From CAYRVX01 sp964642165 (GTDB lineage Bacteria; Planctomycetota; Phycisphaerae; SM23-33), in NCBI GenBank assembly GCA_964642165.1, contig CAZXOC010000241.1, positions 1 to 11,767 of the forward strand: a DNA stretch of 11,767 nucleotides, in the 5' to 3' direction. Within the stretch, counting starts at the first letter, position 1, and each line of letters starts with the position of its first letter. The notes below the pieces were generated by a model. It did no database searches. It saw nothing but the letters and a program-made list of their open reading frames with translations, and was not told the origin of the DNA. The position numbers and the translations under genes were made by a program. This document shows, one piece after another, positions 5,783 to 11,767 of this stretch.

Positions 5783-5801
5783 TCCCGGCTCGCCGGGACG
5801 G
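5780..5801. terminator. 10-bp-stem hairpin after the CYTH gene
   Basis: CCGTCCCGGC, TC and GCCGGGACGG form a perfect 10-bp stem with a 2-base centre, 31 bases after the CYTH stop. There is no T tract, so it may be a tract-less terminator or simply part of the palindromic repeat element that follows. As RNA the innermost pairs would open to make a loop. Confidence 0.4.
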
Positions 5802-5845
5802 ATCGCGGGGCAAGCCCCGCCGCTAAACGTTCCCGCCCCCCGCCG
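5791..5845. repeat. left part of a 50-bp repeat array (one unit plus the start of the next)
   Basis: A unit spans 5791-5840; the next five bases (CGCCG) equal the first five of the unit, after which the sequence is unknown. Inside the unit GCGGGGC-AA-GCCCCGC (5805-5820) forms a 7-bp hairpin, followed by CGCTAAACG. The first 54 bases (5791-5844) recur identically at 5947-6000 across the gap. No open reading frame or spacer-like variation is present, so it is not a CRISPR array. Confidence 0.75.
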
Positions 5846-5945
5846 NNNNNNNNNNNNNNNNNNNNNNNNNNNNNNNNNNNNNNNNNNNNNNNNNNNNNNN
5901 NNNNNNNNNNNNNNNNNNNNNNNNNNNNNNNNNNNNNNNNNNNNN
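5846..5945. other. assembly gap (100 N)
   Basis: There are exactly 100 unknown bases, a common placeholder for a gap of unknown size. The repeats on both sides imply that the break is in repetitive sequence, so the true distance may be shorter or longer. A gene hidden in the gap cannot be excluded. Confidence 0.97.
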
Positions 5946-6000
5946 CCGCCGGGACGGATCGCGGGGCAAGCCCCGCCGCTAAACGTTCCCGCCCCCCGCC
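5946..6000. repeat. right part of the 50-bp repeat array
   Basis: Base 5946 matches the last base of a preceding unit, 5947-5996 is a complete unit identical to the left one, and 5997-6000 (CGCC) is the first four bases of a further copy before the match ends. The internal hairpin is at 5961-5976. The array ends exactly where the promoter of the esterase gene begins. Confidence 0.75.
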
Positions 6001-6030
6001 TTGCCCGCGCGCACCGGCGCCCGCTATCCT
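6001..6030 (+). promoter_or_regulatory. sigma-70-type promoter for the esterase gene
   Basis: TTGCCC (6001-6006), an 18-base spacer and TATCCT (6025-6030) each match four of six consensus positions. The expected start point is near 6037, giving a leader of about 55 bases. The -35 box is directly adjacent to the last repeat of the 50-bp array. Confidence 0.45.
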
Positions 6031-6037
6031 CTCGTCC

Positions 6038-6058
6038 GCGGGCCGGCCGACGGCCCGC
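6038..6058 (+). promoter_or_regulatory. 5'-leader hairpin before the esterase gene
   Basis: GCGGGCCG, a 5-base loop (GCCGA) and CGGCCCGC give an 8-bp perfect stem at the predicted 5' end of the transcript, about 20 bases before the AAAGGA ribosome-binding site (6079-6084). It could stabilise the mRNA or, as DNA, be an operator near +1. Confidence 0.35.
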
Positions 6059-6092
6059 CACCAGGAGACGGCTTCGAGAAAGGACTCACGCG

Positions 6093-8333
6093 ATGCGGAC
6101 ACTGAGCATGCTGACGGCGGCGGCGCTGGGCCTGACGACGTGTTCCCCGGCGGCGGCTGCGGACACCGGCGCGGGGCCGAACGGCGCCCCGCCCGACCTG
6201 CGGCTGGCCAACATCTTCGGCGACGGCATGGTCCTCCAGCGGGCCAAGCCCGTGCGGATCTGGGGCTGGGCCAAGCCGGGCGCGCGGGTGACCGTCGTGC
6301 TGACCGACCGCCGCGACGAGGCGGTCCGCCTGGCCGGGGAGGCGGCCCTGCGGCGCGCGGAGCCCGAGCCCCCGAAGGACGACGAGAACGCCTACCGCGT
6401 CCGGTTCGCCTACGTGGAGGAGAACGCGCCGCCGTTCGCCACGGTGAAGGCGACGGGGACGGCGGACGCGGGCGGGGCGTGGCAGACGACGCTCGAGCCC
6501 CTCGCGGCCAGCTTCCGGCCGAAGTTCCTGCTCGCGATCAGCGGCGAGGATCGCGTCGCGATCCAGGACGTTCTGGTGGGGGAGGTCTGGCTGTGCGCGG
6601 GCCAGAGCAACATGTTCTACAGCGGCAATCGCACCAAGTGGATCGACAGCGAGGGGCTGCTGGCCCCGGGCGTGCGGTACGCCCACACGGGCAGGGCGTC
6701 GCACTACCGCCCGCGGACGGACCTCCGGGAGCGGGTCACGTGGCGCCCCTGCGTGGAGGGCAACGTGCGGGGGATCTCGACGATCCCGTACCTGTTCGGC
6801 AAGTTCCTGCACCGCCGGCTCGGCGTGCCCGTCGGGGTCGTCAACGCCGCCTCGGGCGGCGCGCAGGGCAACTACTGGTGCTCGTCGAAGGAGCTGCACG
6901 GGATCGACTTCTGGGCCGTCAAGGAGATGATGGCCGAGCACGACCGCGCCGTCGCCGACTGGGAGGACCCGGCGAAGCGCAAGGGCGTCCTGGCCGAGTA
7001 CGAACGGCAGTACGCCGAGAAGCTGGCCCAGTGGACCCAGGCCGCCGCCGAGGCCAAGGCCCGGCGGAAGCGCCCCCCCAGGAAGCCCGATCACAAGCCG
7101 CCGGCGCGCCCGGCCAGTCCGTTCCTCGCCTCGTACCTCTACAACGCCCGCATTGCCCCGATCGGGCGGCTGGCGATTCGCGGCTTCCTCTACCTCCAGG
7201 GCGAGCAGCAGGTGCTGACCTGGTCGTTCAGCCAGTACGAGCACGTCTTCCCCGCCGTGCTGCGGTCGTTGCGGTCCGCCTTCGGCGACGAGAAGCTGCC
7301 GTTCGGGATCATCACGCTTCAGGGCGGCGGACACACCAAGGGCAACCTCGGCGAGGTCGACATGACCGACCGCCACGCGATCGTCCGCGACATGCACTAC
7401 CGCACGCATCTCAGGACGCCCGGCACGGGGTTCATCTGTGCTCACGACGTCGGCCTGGGCCTGCACCCCAACTACAAACGCCCCGTCGCCGAACGGGCCG
7501 CCCACTGGGCTTTGCGGGACGTCTACAGGCTGATCCCCAGCCGGCACATGTCGGTCAAGAGAATCGAGTACGCCGGCGGCCGGGCGCGCGTCTACATCGA
7601 GCGGGACCAGGTCTCCCGCAGGCGCAACCGGGACGGCACGTGGCGCGAGGAGACCCGGACCGTGCCCGTCTCCTTCCGCCCGTGGAGCGGCAACGACACC
7701 TGCCCGCTGAGCGGCTTCATGATCGCCGGCAGGGACCGCCGCTGGTACCCCGCGAAGGTGCGGTGCCTCACCAAGGAAAAGGCCCTCGAGGTCTGGAGCG
7801 ATCTCGTCCCCGAACCGGTCGCCCTTCGCTACGGTTGGGGGGACTACCCGGCCGCGAACCTCGGCGACTGGGAGGATCCCCTGCCCCCTTTCCGGACGGA
7901 CGACTGGCCGCTCGGGAAAGGCTTCGGCCACAAGCCGGAGCTGAGGAGCGAGTGCCGGTCCGCCTTCTACAAGAGGCTCGGCGCCCAGTACTCGAACCTG
8001 CTCGATCGGGCCATCCGGCAGGGGCGGATCGACGCGGCCATCTGCGAGCTGAAGCTGCACGCGGGCGGCGCGGACATCCTCCGCAGCAAGGCCGACCGGA
8101 TCGCCGAGATCCTGGACGAGATGGACCCGTCCTTCTACGAGGGGGACCGCCTGCGCTGGATCGACGAGCGGGACTGGCGGATCCGCCGCGAGGACGAGCG
8201 GCGGCTGCGCGAGGCGGCGAACGCGTCGGAGCAGATGAAGAAGCTGCTCGCGGACGAGGACCTGGCCCGGAAGGTCCGGGACCTCCGCGAGGCCCTCGCG
8301 CGGTTCCGCAAGGCGGTCGACGCGGCGCGGTAG
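6093..8333 (+). CDS. exported sialate-O-acetylesterase-type SGNH hydrolase with C-terminal extension
   Basis: The product is 746 aa. Residues 1-23 are an export signal ending Ala-Ala-Ala; Cys17 is not in a good lipobox. The N-terminal beta domain carries the family motif Phe-Gly-Asp-Gly-Met-Val-Leu-Gln-Arg (42-50) and Trp-Gly-Trp-Ala-Lys-Pro-Gly (57-63). The SGNH core has Gly-Gln-Ser-Asn-Met with nucleophile Ser172, Gly-Gly-Ala-Gln-Gly-Asn (255-260), Gln-Gly-Glu-Gln-Gln (369-373) and the Asp452/His458 pair in Asp-Val-Gly-x4-His-Pro. A beta domain follows, ending Pro-Phe-Arg-Thr-Asp-Asp-Trp near 610. Family members remove acetyl esters from sialic acid or plant polysaccharides; the substrate here is unknown. 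Oddities are Gln-Gln where Ser-Asn is usual after the Gly-Glu, a long charged helical insert (about 276-345) and a helical extension of about 125 residues at the C-terminus. AAAGGA lies 8 bases before the ATG. The gene converges with the GH42-like gene. Confidence 0.87.
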   Translation: MRTLSMLTAAALGLTTCSPAAAADTGAGPNGAPPDLRLANIFGDGMVLQRAKPVRIWGWAKPGARVTVVLTDRRDEAVRLAGEAALRRAEPEPPKDDENAYRVRFAYVEENAPPFATVKATGTADAGGAWQTTLEPLAASFRPKFLLAISGEDRVAIQDVLVGEVWLCAGQSNMFYSGNRTKWIDSEGLLAPGVRYAHTGRASHYRPRTDLRERVTWRPCVEGNVRGISTIPYLFGKFLHRRLGVPVGVVNAASGGAQGNYWCSSKELHGIDFWAVKEMMAEHDRAVADWEDPAKRKGVLAEYERQYAEKLAQWTQAAAEAKARRKRPPRKPDHKPPARPASPFLASYLYNARIAPIGRLAIRGFLYLQGEQQVLTWSFSQYEHVFPAVLRSLRSAFGDEKLPFGIITLQGGGHTKGNLGEVDMTDRHAIVRDMHYRTHLRTPGTGFICAHDVGLGLHPNYKRPVAERAAHWALRDVYRLIPSRHMSVKRIEYAGGRARVYIERDQVSRRRNRDGTWREETRTVPVSFRPWSGNDTCPLSGFMIAGRDRRWYPAKVRCLTKEKALEVWSDLVPEPVALRYGWGDYPAANLGDWEDPLPPFRTDDWPLGKGFGHKPELRSECRSAFYKRLGAQYSNLLDRAIRQGRIDAAICELKLHAGGADILRSKADRIAEILDEMDPSFYEGDRLRWIDERDWRIRREDERRLREAANASEQMKKLLADEDLARKVRDLREALARFRKAVDAAR
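6548..6564. repeat. 17-bp inverted repeat inside the esterase gene
   Basis: GGATCGCG-T-CGCGATCC is an 8-bp perfect inverted repeat with a one-base centre, within codons for Glu-Asp-Arg-Val-Ala-Ile. It may be a chance product of G+C-rich codon choice. Confidence 0.5.
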
Positions 8334-8396
8334 GGCGGTGCCTGCGGCGCGGTCGTCCGGCGAGCCCGGGGCTTCCAGTTGCTCTTGGGTCAGCAT
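8334..8396. terminator. convergent intergenic region with a small inverted repeat
   Basis: These 63 bases separate two convergent stop codons. AGCCC-G-GGGCT (8363-8373) is the only stem visible. It is short and lacks a T tract on either side, so it is a weak candidate for a shared terminator. Confidence 0.25.
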
Positions 8397-10694
8397 TCAT
8401 CGCTGTTGGCCCTGCTCCTTGAGAAGGAACACCCGCGTGTCGGGCGCCCGGAGGGTGACGGGGAAGCTCGACTTGCCGCGGCAGACGACCTGGCCGCCGA
8501 CGGCGTCCGTGACGGTCATGGGTCCGGGCAGGTGCAGCACGCGCGGGCCCGGGCGCATCGAGTGCACGGCCAGCATCGTGCCGCTCGCGGCGACCACGTC
8601 GCCGCAGTCCGACCACGGGCAGCAGCCGCCGTAGAGGGCCAGCGACCGCAGCACCGGCGCGGGGATCGGCACGGCCATCGAGAACACCACGGCGCAGTCG
8701 CCCGCCCCGCGGGGCCCCGGCTTGCCATGGCCCGCCGCGCCGCGGCCGAACTCCTTCAGCACCAGCCCCGCGCGGTTGCACTGCCACCAGAGCGACGCCT
8801 TGCCCAGCTCGACGGCGCCGCAGGGCGCCAGGTCCCGCGGCGGCTGGAGGATCGGGCCGTACACATAGCTGTCGCCGTAGACCGCCGACCCGCGCACCTC
8901 GCGCATCGCCGGATGGGCGCCGCCGTGGACCAGCACGCGCCGGGCGGACTCCCTCCGCACCTTCTCGAACGGGATGCCGAGCAGGTCGTTCAGGGCGCCG
9001 GGGGCGAGACGTTCGGCCTCCACGACGCCCGTGCCGGGCCCGAAGATCACCACGCTGCCGTCGCGCATAAGCTTGCGGCGGATCAGCCTGCTCCGCTCCG
9101 GCGTCAGGCGGAAGAGGTTCGGCAGCAGGTAGCAGCGGAAGCGAGGGAAGTCGCCGCGCGCCACGTCGCTCAGCAGGTACACGCGGTACGGCAGGCCCGT
9201 CAGCGCCAGGTGGTCCGTCCGCTGGCGAAGCACCGCGAGGTGCTGGAAGCCGCTGGTGAAGTCCTCCCACAGCGGGCTCGTGTCGTCGAGGATCATCGCG
9301 ACGGCGTGCTCGCTGTGCGCGTGCGGCTGCGTGAGGAGCTTCCGCCGCACGGGCACCTGCTCGGCGACGACCTCGAGGACGTTGGGGTCGTCGAAGAAGC
9401 CCCTGCCGACGTTCATCCAGTAGGGGAAGAAGCCTCGGCTGGCGGCGACGGCCAGGTTGCGCAGCAGCCCCGCGCGGCACTCGGCGACGGTCCGCCAGGC
9501 GCCCTGCGTGGTCCGCTCGTCGGTGGCCCAGCTCCGCGCGTCGTCCTCGACGAAGATCGTCTTGCCGCGCAGGACGAGCGAATCGCCGATGCCCTCGGGC
9601 TCGAAGCCGAAGCCGACCGACCGGGCGGTGTAGTCCGCCGGCGTGACGAGGAAGTCCAGCTCCGGCAGGTCGAGCATCGCGCCGACGTCGGTCGAGCCGC
9701 TCGCCAGCAAGAGGTTGCGGTAGCCCATGCCGAGCCCGGCCGCCTCGAAGGCGTCGCGGATCAGCCAGCCCTGCATCGGTTGCTTCAGCGCGTCCGTGCC
9801 GGCGAAGGTCGGGCGCGTCGCCGCCTCCTTGACGGCCGCCAGCTCCGTCCGCCGCTGCATCGCCAGCGCCTCGCGCAGCGCCAGGAAGTAGTCGCGGTAC
9901 CGCGCCGTCTCGCGGGGGTTCGGCCAGTGCAGCCACTTCCTCCGCGCGGCGCGCCATTCCGTGTCCGTGGGGACCTTCGTGCCGGCGGCCGCCCCCGGCC
10001 GGAGGGAACGCCGCCGCAGGTGCCGCCGGAAGGCCTCCGCCGTCACGGGCGACTGGTCGAACAGGCAGTCCTGGATGGCGAGGTTCGTCGTGCCCTCGTC
10101 CTGCCCGAAGGCCATGTAGCCCAGGACGCGCCGGCCCCACGGGCGGCCCTCGACGTAGCGGACGATCCGCCGTGCCTGCTCGGCGCGCTCCTTCGCCGCC
10201 AGCGGCGAGGCGTACGAGGCCTCGCGGCGGCGCTTCGTCTCGCTCGCCTGGGCGTGGTCGCCGTGCTTGTCCGTCCAGCCCTTCGGCACCATCGAGCCCC
10301 ACCGCACGAGGAAGTAGGCGTCGGGCTTGACCTTCAGGATCTCGGCGGCCTGGCGGTCCAGCGTGAGGTCGTCGGCGCGGTCGGACTCGTCGCCGAACTC
10401 GCCGGGCCCGCGCCAGAACCACGACGTGAAGAAGTCGTCCCGGTAGTCGCCGCGGACGATCAGCACGAAGACCTCCACGCCCGCCCGGGCCATCTGGCGG
10501 TTGTGCTTGTGCAGGTCCGTCGGATACGTCTCGCTGTAGACGGCCGTGAGGCGCCTGCCGTCGGGCGCGACGAGGCTGGCCCGACCGTCGATGACCCGCA
10601 ACGCGGGGGCGCGGGCGGCGTCGGCGCCTTTGCCGGCCGGTGCGGCCGCGGCAACGGCCGCGACGATCAGTACGCCCATGGTGCCGTGCGGCAT
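8397..10694 (-). CDS. exported GH42-like glycoside hydrolase with trimerisation-type domain
   Basis: The product is 765 aa with an Ala-rich export signal (about 6-28). Residues 35-400 look like a TIM barrel: Gly-Val-Glu-Val-Phe-Val-Leu (72-78), Ala-Tyr-Phe-Leu-Val-Arg-Trp (126-132), Gly-Tyr-Met-Ala-Phe-Gly-Gln-Asp-Glu-Gly (192-201) and Ile-Phe-Val-Glu-Asp-Asp-Ala-Arg (380-387). Glu200 and Glu383 sit at strand ends where clan-A enzymes carry the acid/base and nucleophile, so they are the candidate catalytic pair (inferred). Residues about 462-610, starting His-Ala-Val-Ala-Met-Ile-Leu-Asp-Asp, resemble the class-I-amidotransferase-like trimerisation domain of GH42 beta-galactosidases; a beta-rich tail follows. 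It differs from classical GH42, which has Asn-Glu at the acid/base, so a divergent subfamily is likely and the released sugar is unknown. The ATG at 10694 was chosen over the GTG at 10721 because GGGAGA lies 6 bases before it. The gene is divergent from a dehydrogenase. Confidence 0.75.
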   Translation of the reverse strand: MPHGTMGVLIVAAVAAAAPAGKGADAARAPALRVIDGRASLVAPDGRRLTAVYSETYPTDLHKHNRQMARAGVEVFVLIVRGDYRDDFFTSWFWRGPGEFGDESDRADDLTLDRQAAEILKVKPDAYFLVRWGSMVPKGWTDKHGDHAQASETKRRREASYASPLAAKERAEQARRIVRYVEGRPWGRRVLGYMAFGQDEGTTNLAIQDCLFDQSPVTAEAFRRHLRRRSLRPGAAAGTKVPTDTEWRAARRKWLHWPNPRETARYRDYFLALREALAMQRRTELAAVKEAATRPTFAGTDALKQPMQGWLIRDAFEAAGLGMGYRNLLLASGSTDVGAMLDLPELDFLVTPADYTARSVGFGFEPEGIGDSLVLRGKTIFVEDDARSWATDERTTQGAWRTVAECRAGLLRNLAVAASRGFFPYWMNVGRGFFDDPNVLEVVAEQVPVRRKLLTQPHAHSEHAVAMILDDTSPLWEDFTSGFQHLAVLRQRTDHLALTGLPYRVYLLSDVARGDFPRFRCYLLPNLFRLTPERSRLIRRKLMRDGSVVIFGPGTGVVEAERLAPGALNDLLGIPFEKVRRESARRVLVHGGAHPAMREVRGSAVYGDSYVYGPILQPPRDLAPCGAVELGKASLWWQCNRAGLVLKEFGRGAAGHGKPGPRGAGDCAVVFSMAVPIPAPVLRSLALYGGCCPWSDCGDVVAASGTMLAVHSMRPGPRVLHLPGPMTVTDAVGGQVVCRGKSSFPVTLRAPDTRVFLLKEQGQQR

Positions 10695-10700
10695 TCTCGT

Positions 10701-10706
10701 TCTCCC
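10701..10706 (-). promoter_or_regulatory. Shine-Dalgarno that fixes the start of the GH42-like gene
   Basis: Minus-strand GGGAGA lies 6 bases before the ATG at 10694-10692. The upstream GTG (10721) and the internal ATG (10679) have no comparable site. Confidence 0.7.
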
Positions 10707-10772
10707 GGAGATCCTGCCCACCCCGGGTTAAACGACCGGCGCGCGAGAAGGAAGCGGCGGGGCGCGGATGGC

Positions 10773-10801
10773 TTGACTGGCGGGTTGCCGTGCGTTGGAA
10801 T
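10773..10801 (+). promoter_or_regulatory. near-consensus sigma-70-type promoter for the dehydrogenase
   Basis: TTGACT (10773-10778), exactly 17 bases and TGGAAT (10796-10801) match five and four of six consensus positions. The start point would be near 10808, leaving a leader of about 30 bases with AGGAGAG at 10824-10830. This is the best promoter in the window. No comparable promoter for the divergent GH42-like gene was found in the same 143-base region. Confidence 0.6.
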
Positions 10802-10837
10802 CCGGCCGCGAGACGACAGGCGCAGGAGAGGCCCGCC

Positions 10838-11767
10838 ATGAAGACCGTTCTGTTCCGCGGCAACGGGAAGGTCTCGATCGAGGACGTGCCCAGGCCCGAG
10901 CCCGACGAGAACACGGTTCTCGTGCAGGTCAAGGCGTCGGCGATCTGCGGCAGCGAGCTGCACGCGTTCTTCGGCCGGCCGCGCGACCGGCCGGATCGCT
11001 ACAACGACGGCCACGAGGTCGCCGGCGTGGTCGTCGAGGCCCCGGACGGCTGCCCCTACCCGCCCGGAACGCGGGTCGGCGCGTGCGTCGTCCAGGGCTG
11101 CGGCGAGTGCGAGATGTGCCGCATCGGCCGCGAGACCGCCTGCCGCAACAAACGCTACTACGGCTGGAACGGGCACAGCGAGTACTACGTGCTGGGCATC
11201 CAGGGCGCCCGGGCCATCCCCGACGGCGTGGACTGGCCGGCCGCGGCGATCCTCACCGGCGACGGCCTCGGCGTGCCGACGCGCTGCGCGCGCCGCCTGG
11301 GCGATACGGCCGGCAAGCAGGTCGTCGTGCTGGGGCTCGGGCCGATCGGCCTGAGCTGCACGCTCGTGCAGGTCCATCGCGGGGCGCGCGTGCTGGGGGC
11401 GGACCTGAGCGACTACCGCGTCCGGATGGCGAGGGACCTCGGCGCGGAGCAGGCCGTCCACGTCCCCGAGACGGACCTGAAGCAGGCCGTCCTGGACTGG
11501 ACCGACGGGCGCGGCGCCGACGTCGTGATCCTCTGCGTCGCGAAGGACGAGGCCGTCCGCACCGCCATCTCCCTTCTTCGGCATCAGGGGACGTTCTTCC
11601 TGCTGGCCGAGCTGGCCCGCGCCGAGTTCGTCCTGAACGACACGCTCATCCGCAAGGAGATCACGATGATGGGCTCGTGGTACTACGCGCGGGCCGACTG
11701 GGAGGAGATGCTCGCCCTGCACGAGGCGGCCCTCCCGTACCGCAGGCTCATCACGCACACCTTCGCC
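10838..11767 (+). CDS. zinc-dependent medium-chain alcohol/polyol dehydrogenase, cut by the window edge
   Basis: The first 310 residues are present; the frame is open to the last base. The family usually has about 340-360 residues, so 30-50 are missing. Catalytic zinc ligands: Cys37 in Ile-Cys-Gly-Ser-Glu-Leu-His (36-42) and His59-Glu60 in Gly-His-Glu. Structural zinc ligands are Cys88, Cys91, Cys94 and Cys102 with the classical spacing. The Rossmann motif is Gly-Leu-Gly-Pro-Ile-Gly (166-171), and Asp189 at the end of the next strand suggests NAD rather than NADP. Such cytoplasmic enzymes oxidise a secondary or primary hydroxyl (sorbitol, threonine, galactitol or sugar substrates); the exact substrate is not readable. 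AGGAGAG lies 7 bases before the ATG. Divergence from an exported glycoside hydrolase suggests a role with the released sugar, which is an inference. Confidence 0.88.
   Translation, partial: MKTVLFRGNGKVSIEDVPRPEPDENTVLVQVKASAICGSELHAFFGRPRDRPDRYNDGHEVAGVVVEAPDGCPYPPGTRVGACVVQGCGECEMCRIGRETACRNKRYYGWNGHSEYYVLGIQGARAIPDGVDWPAAAILTGDGLGVPTRCARRLGDTAGKQVVVLGLGPIGLSCTLVQVHRGARVLGADLSDYRVRMARDLGAEQAVHVPETDLKQAVLDWTDGRGADVVILCVAKDEAVRTAISLLRHQGTFFLLAELARAEFVLNDTLIRKEITMMGSWYYARADWEEMLALHEAALPYRRLITHTFA

Noticed and set aside
5791..6000. CRISPR array
   Set aside because: The repeated units are adjacent and identical, with no spacers between them, and no cas gene is present.
6024..8396. 790-codon minus-strand open frame opposite the esterase
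   Set aside because: Typical G+C-driven antisense frame; no motif, while the plus strand shows the complete SGNH set.
6140..8422. 760-codon plus-strand frame overlapping the esterase
   Set aside because: Arg/Gly/Ala-rich shift-frame shadow of the real gene.
10719..10721. GTG start for the GH42-like gene, nine codons longer
   Set aside because: No ribosome-binding site before it; the ATG at 10694 has GGGAGA at 6 bases and gives a cleaner export signal.
10770..10792. sigma-54 type promoter (TGGC...TTGC)
   Set aside because: The GG and GC elements are separated by too few bases for the -24/-12 spacing; the TTGACT-N17-TGGAAT reading is better.
8379..10841. 820-codon plus-strand frame opposite the GH42-like gene
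   Set aside because: Antisense shadow with no recognisable domain.
7768..10932. 1054-codon minus-strand frame
   Set aside because: Runs across the GH42-like gene in another frame and then through the antisense of the esterase end and the dehydrogenase start; product is low-complexity.
10667..11758. 363-codon minus-strand frame opposite the dehydrogenase
   Set aside because: The plus strand has both zinc-binding sets and the Rossmann motif; the minus frame has none.

Overview
High-GC bacterial sequence (clearly above 65% G+C by eye) that looks like a metagenome-assembled planctomycete or a related lineage. The reasons are the mix of secreted polysaccharide-active enzymes with long, unusual architectures, an ECF sigma factor followed by a non-canonical membrane anti-sigma-like protein, and a plant/cyanobacterial-type IspH. 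The lineage is an inference; no rRNA or tRNA gene is visible. The window holds nine supportable genes and one 100-base run of N (a scaffold gap).

Layout. 1-225: no confident gene; a 12-bp tandem repeat touches the left edge. 226-1431 (-): exported pectate-lyase-like beta-helix protein. 1772-2938 (-): ispH, last enzyme of the MEP isoprenoid pathway, with a promoter that would make its mRNA leaderless. 3004-5038 (-): a three-gene unit, read from 5038 downwards, of ECF sigma factor, overlapping single-pass membrane protein (putative anti-sigma factor) and exported helical, basic protein. 5039-5230: divergent control region with a perfect 16-bp palindrome and a good promoter for the next gene. 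5231-5749 (+): CYTH-domain protein. 5747-6092: 12-bp tandem repeats, a hairpin, and what appears to be a tandem array of a 50-bp palindromic unit that broke the assembly, followed directly by a promoter. 6093-8333 (+): exported sialate-O-acetylesterase-type SGNH hydrolase with a helical C-terminal extension. 8397-10694 (-): exported GH42-like glycoside hydrolase, convergent with the esterase. 10838 to the right edge (+): zinc-dependent medium-chain dehydrogenase, divergent from the hydrolase and driven by a near-consensus promoter.

How the parts fit. The beta-helix protein, esterase and GH42-like enzyme are all predicted to leave the cytoplasm and would act on decorated polysaccharides: backbone attack, removal of acetyl groups, and release of terminal sugars. 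The cytoplasmic dehydrogenase could oxidise a resulting sugar or polyol. They are dispersed on both strands rather than forming one operon, and no transporter is visible, so joint action is a hypothesis. The sigma/anti-sigma/exported-protein trio is the most system-like unit: a likely envelope-signalling module whose third member is an unassigned periplasmic protein.
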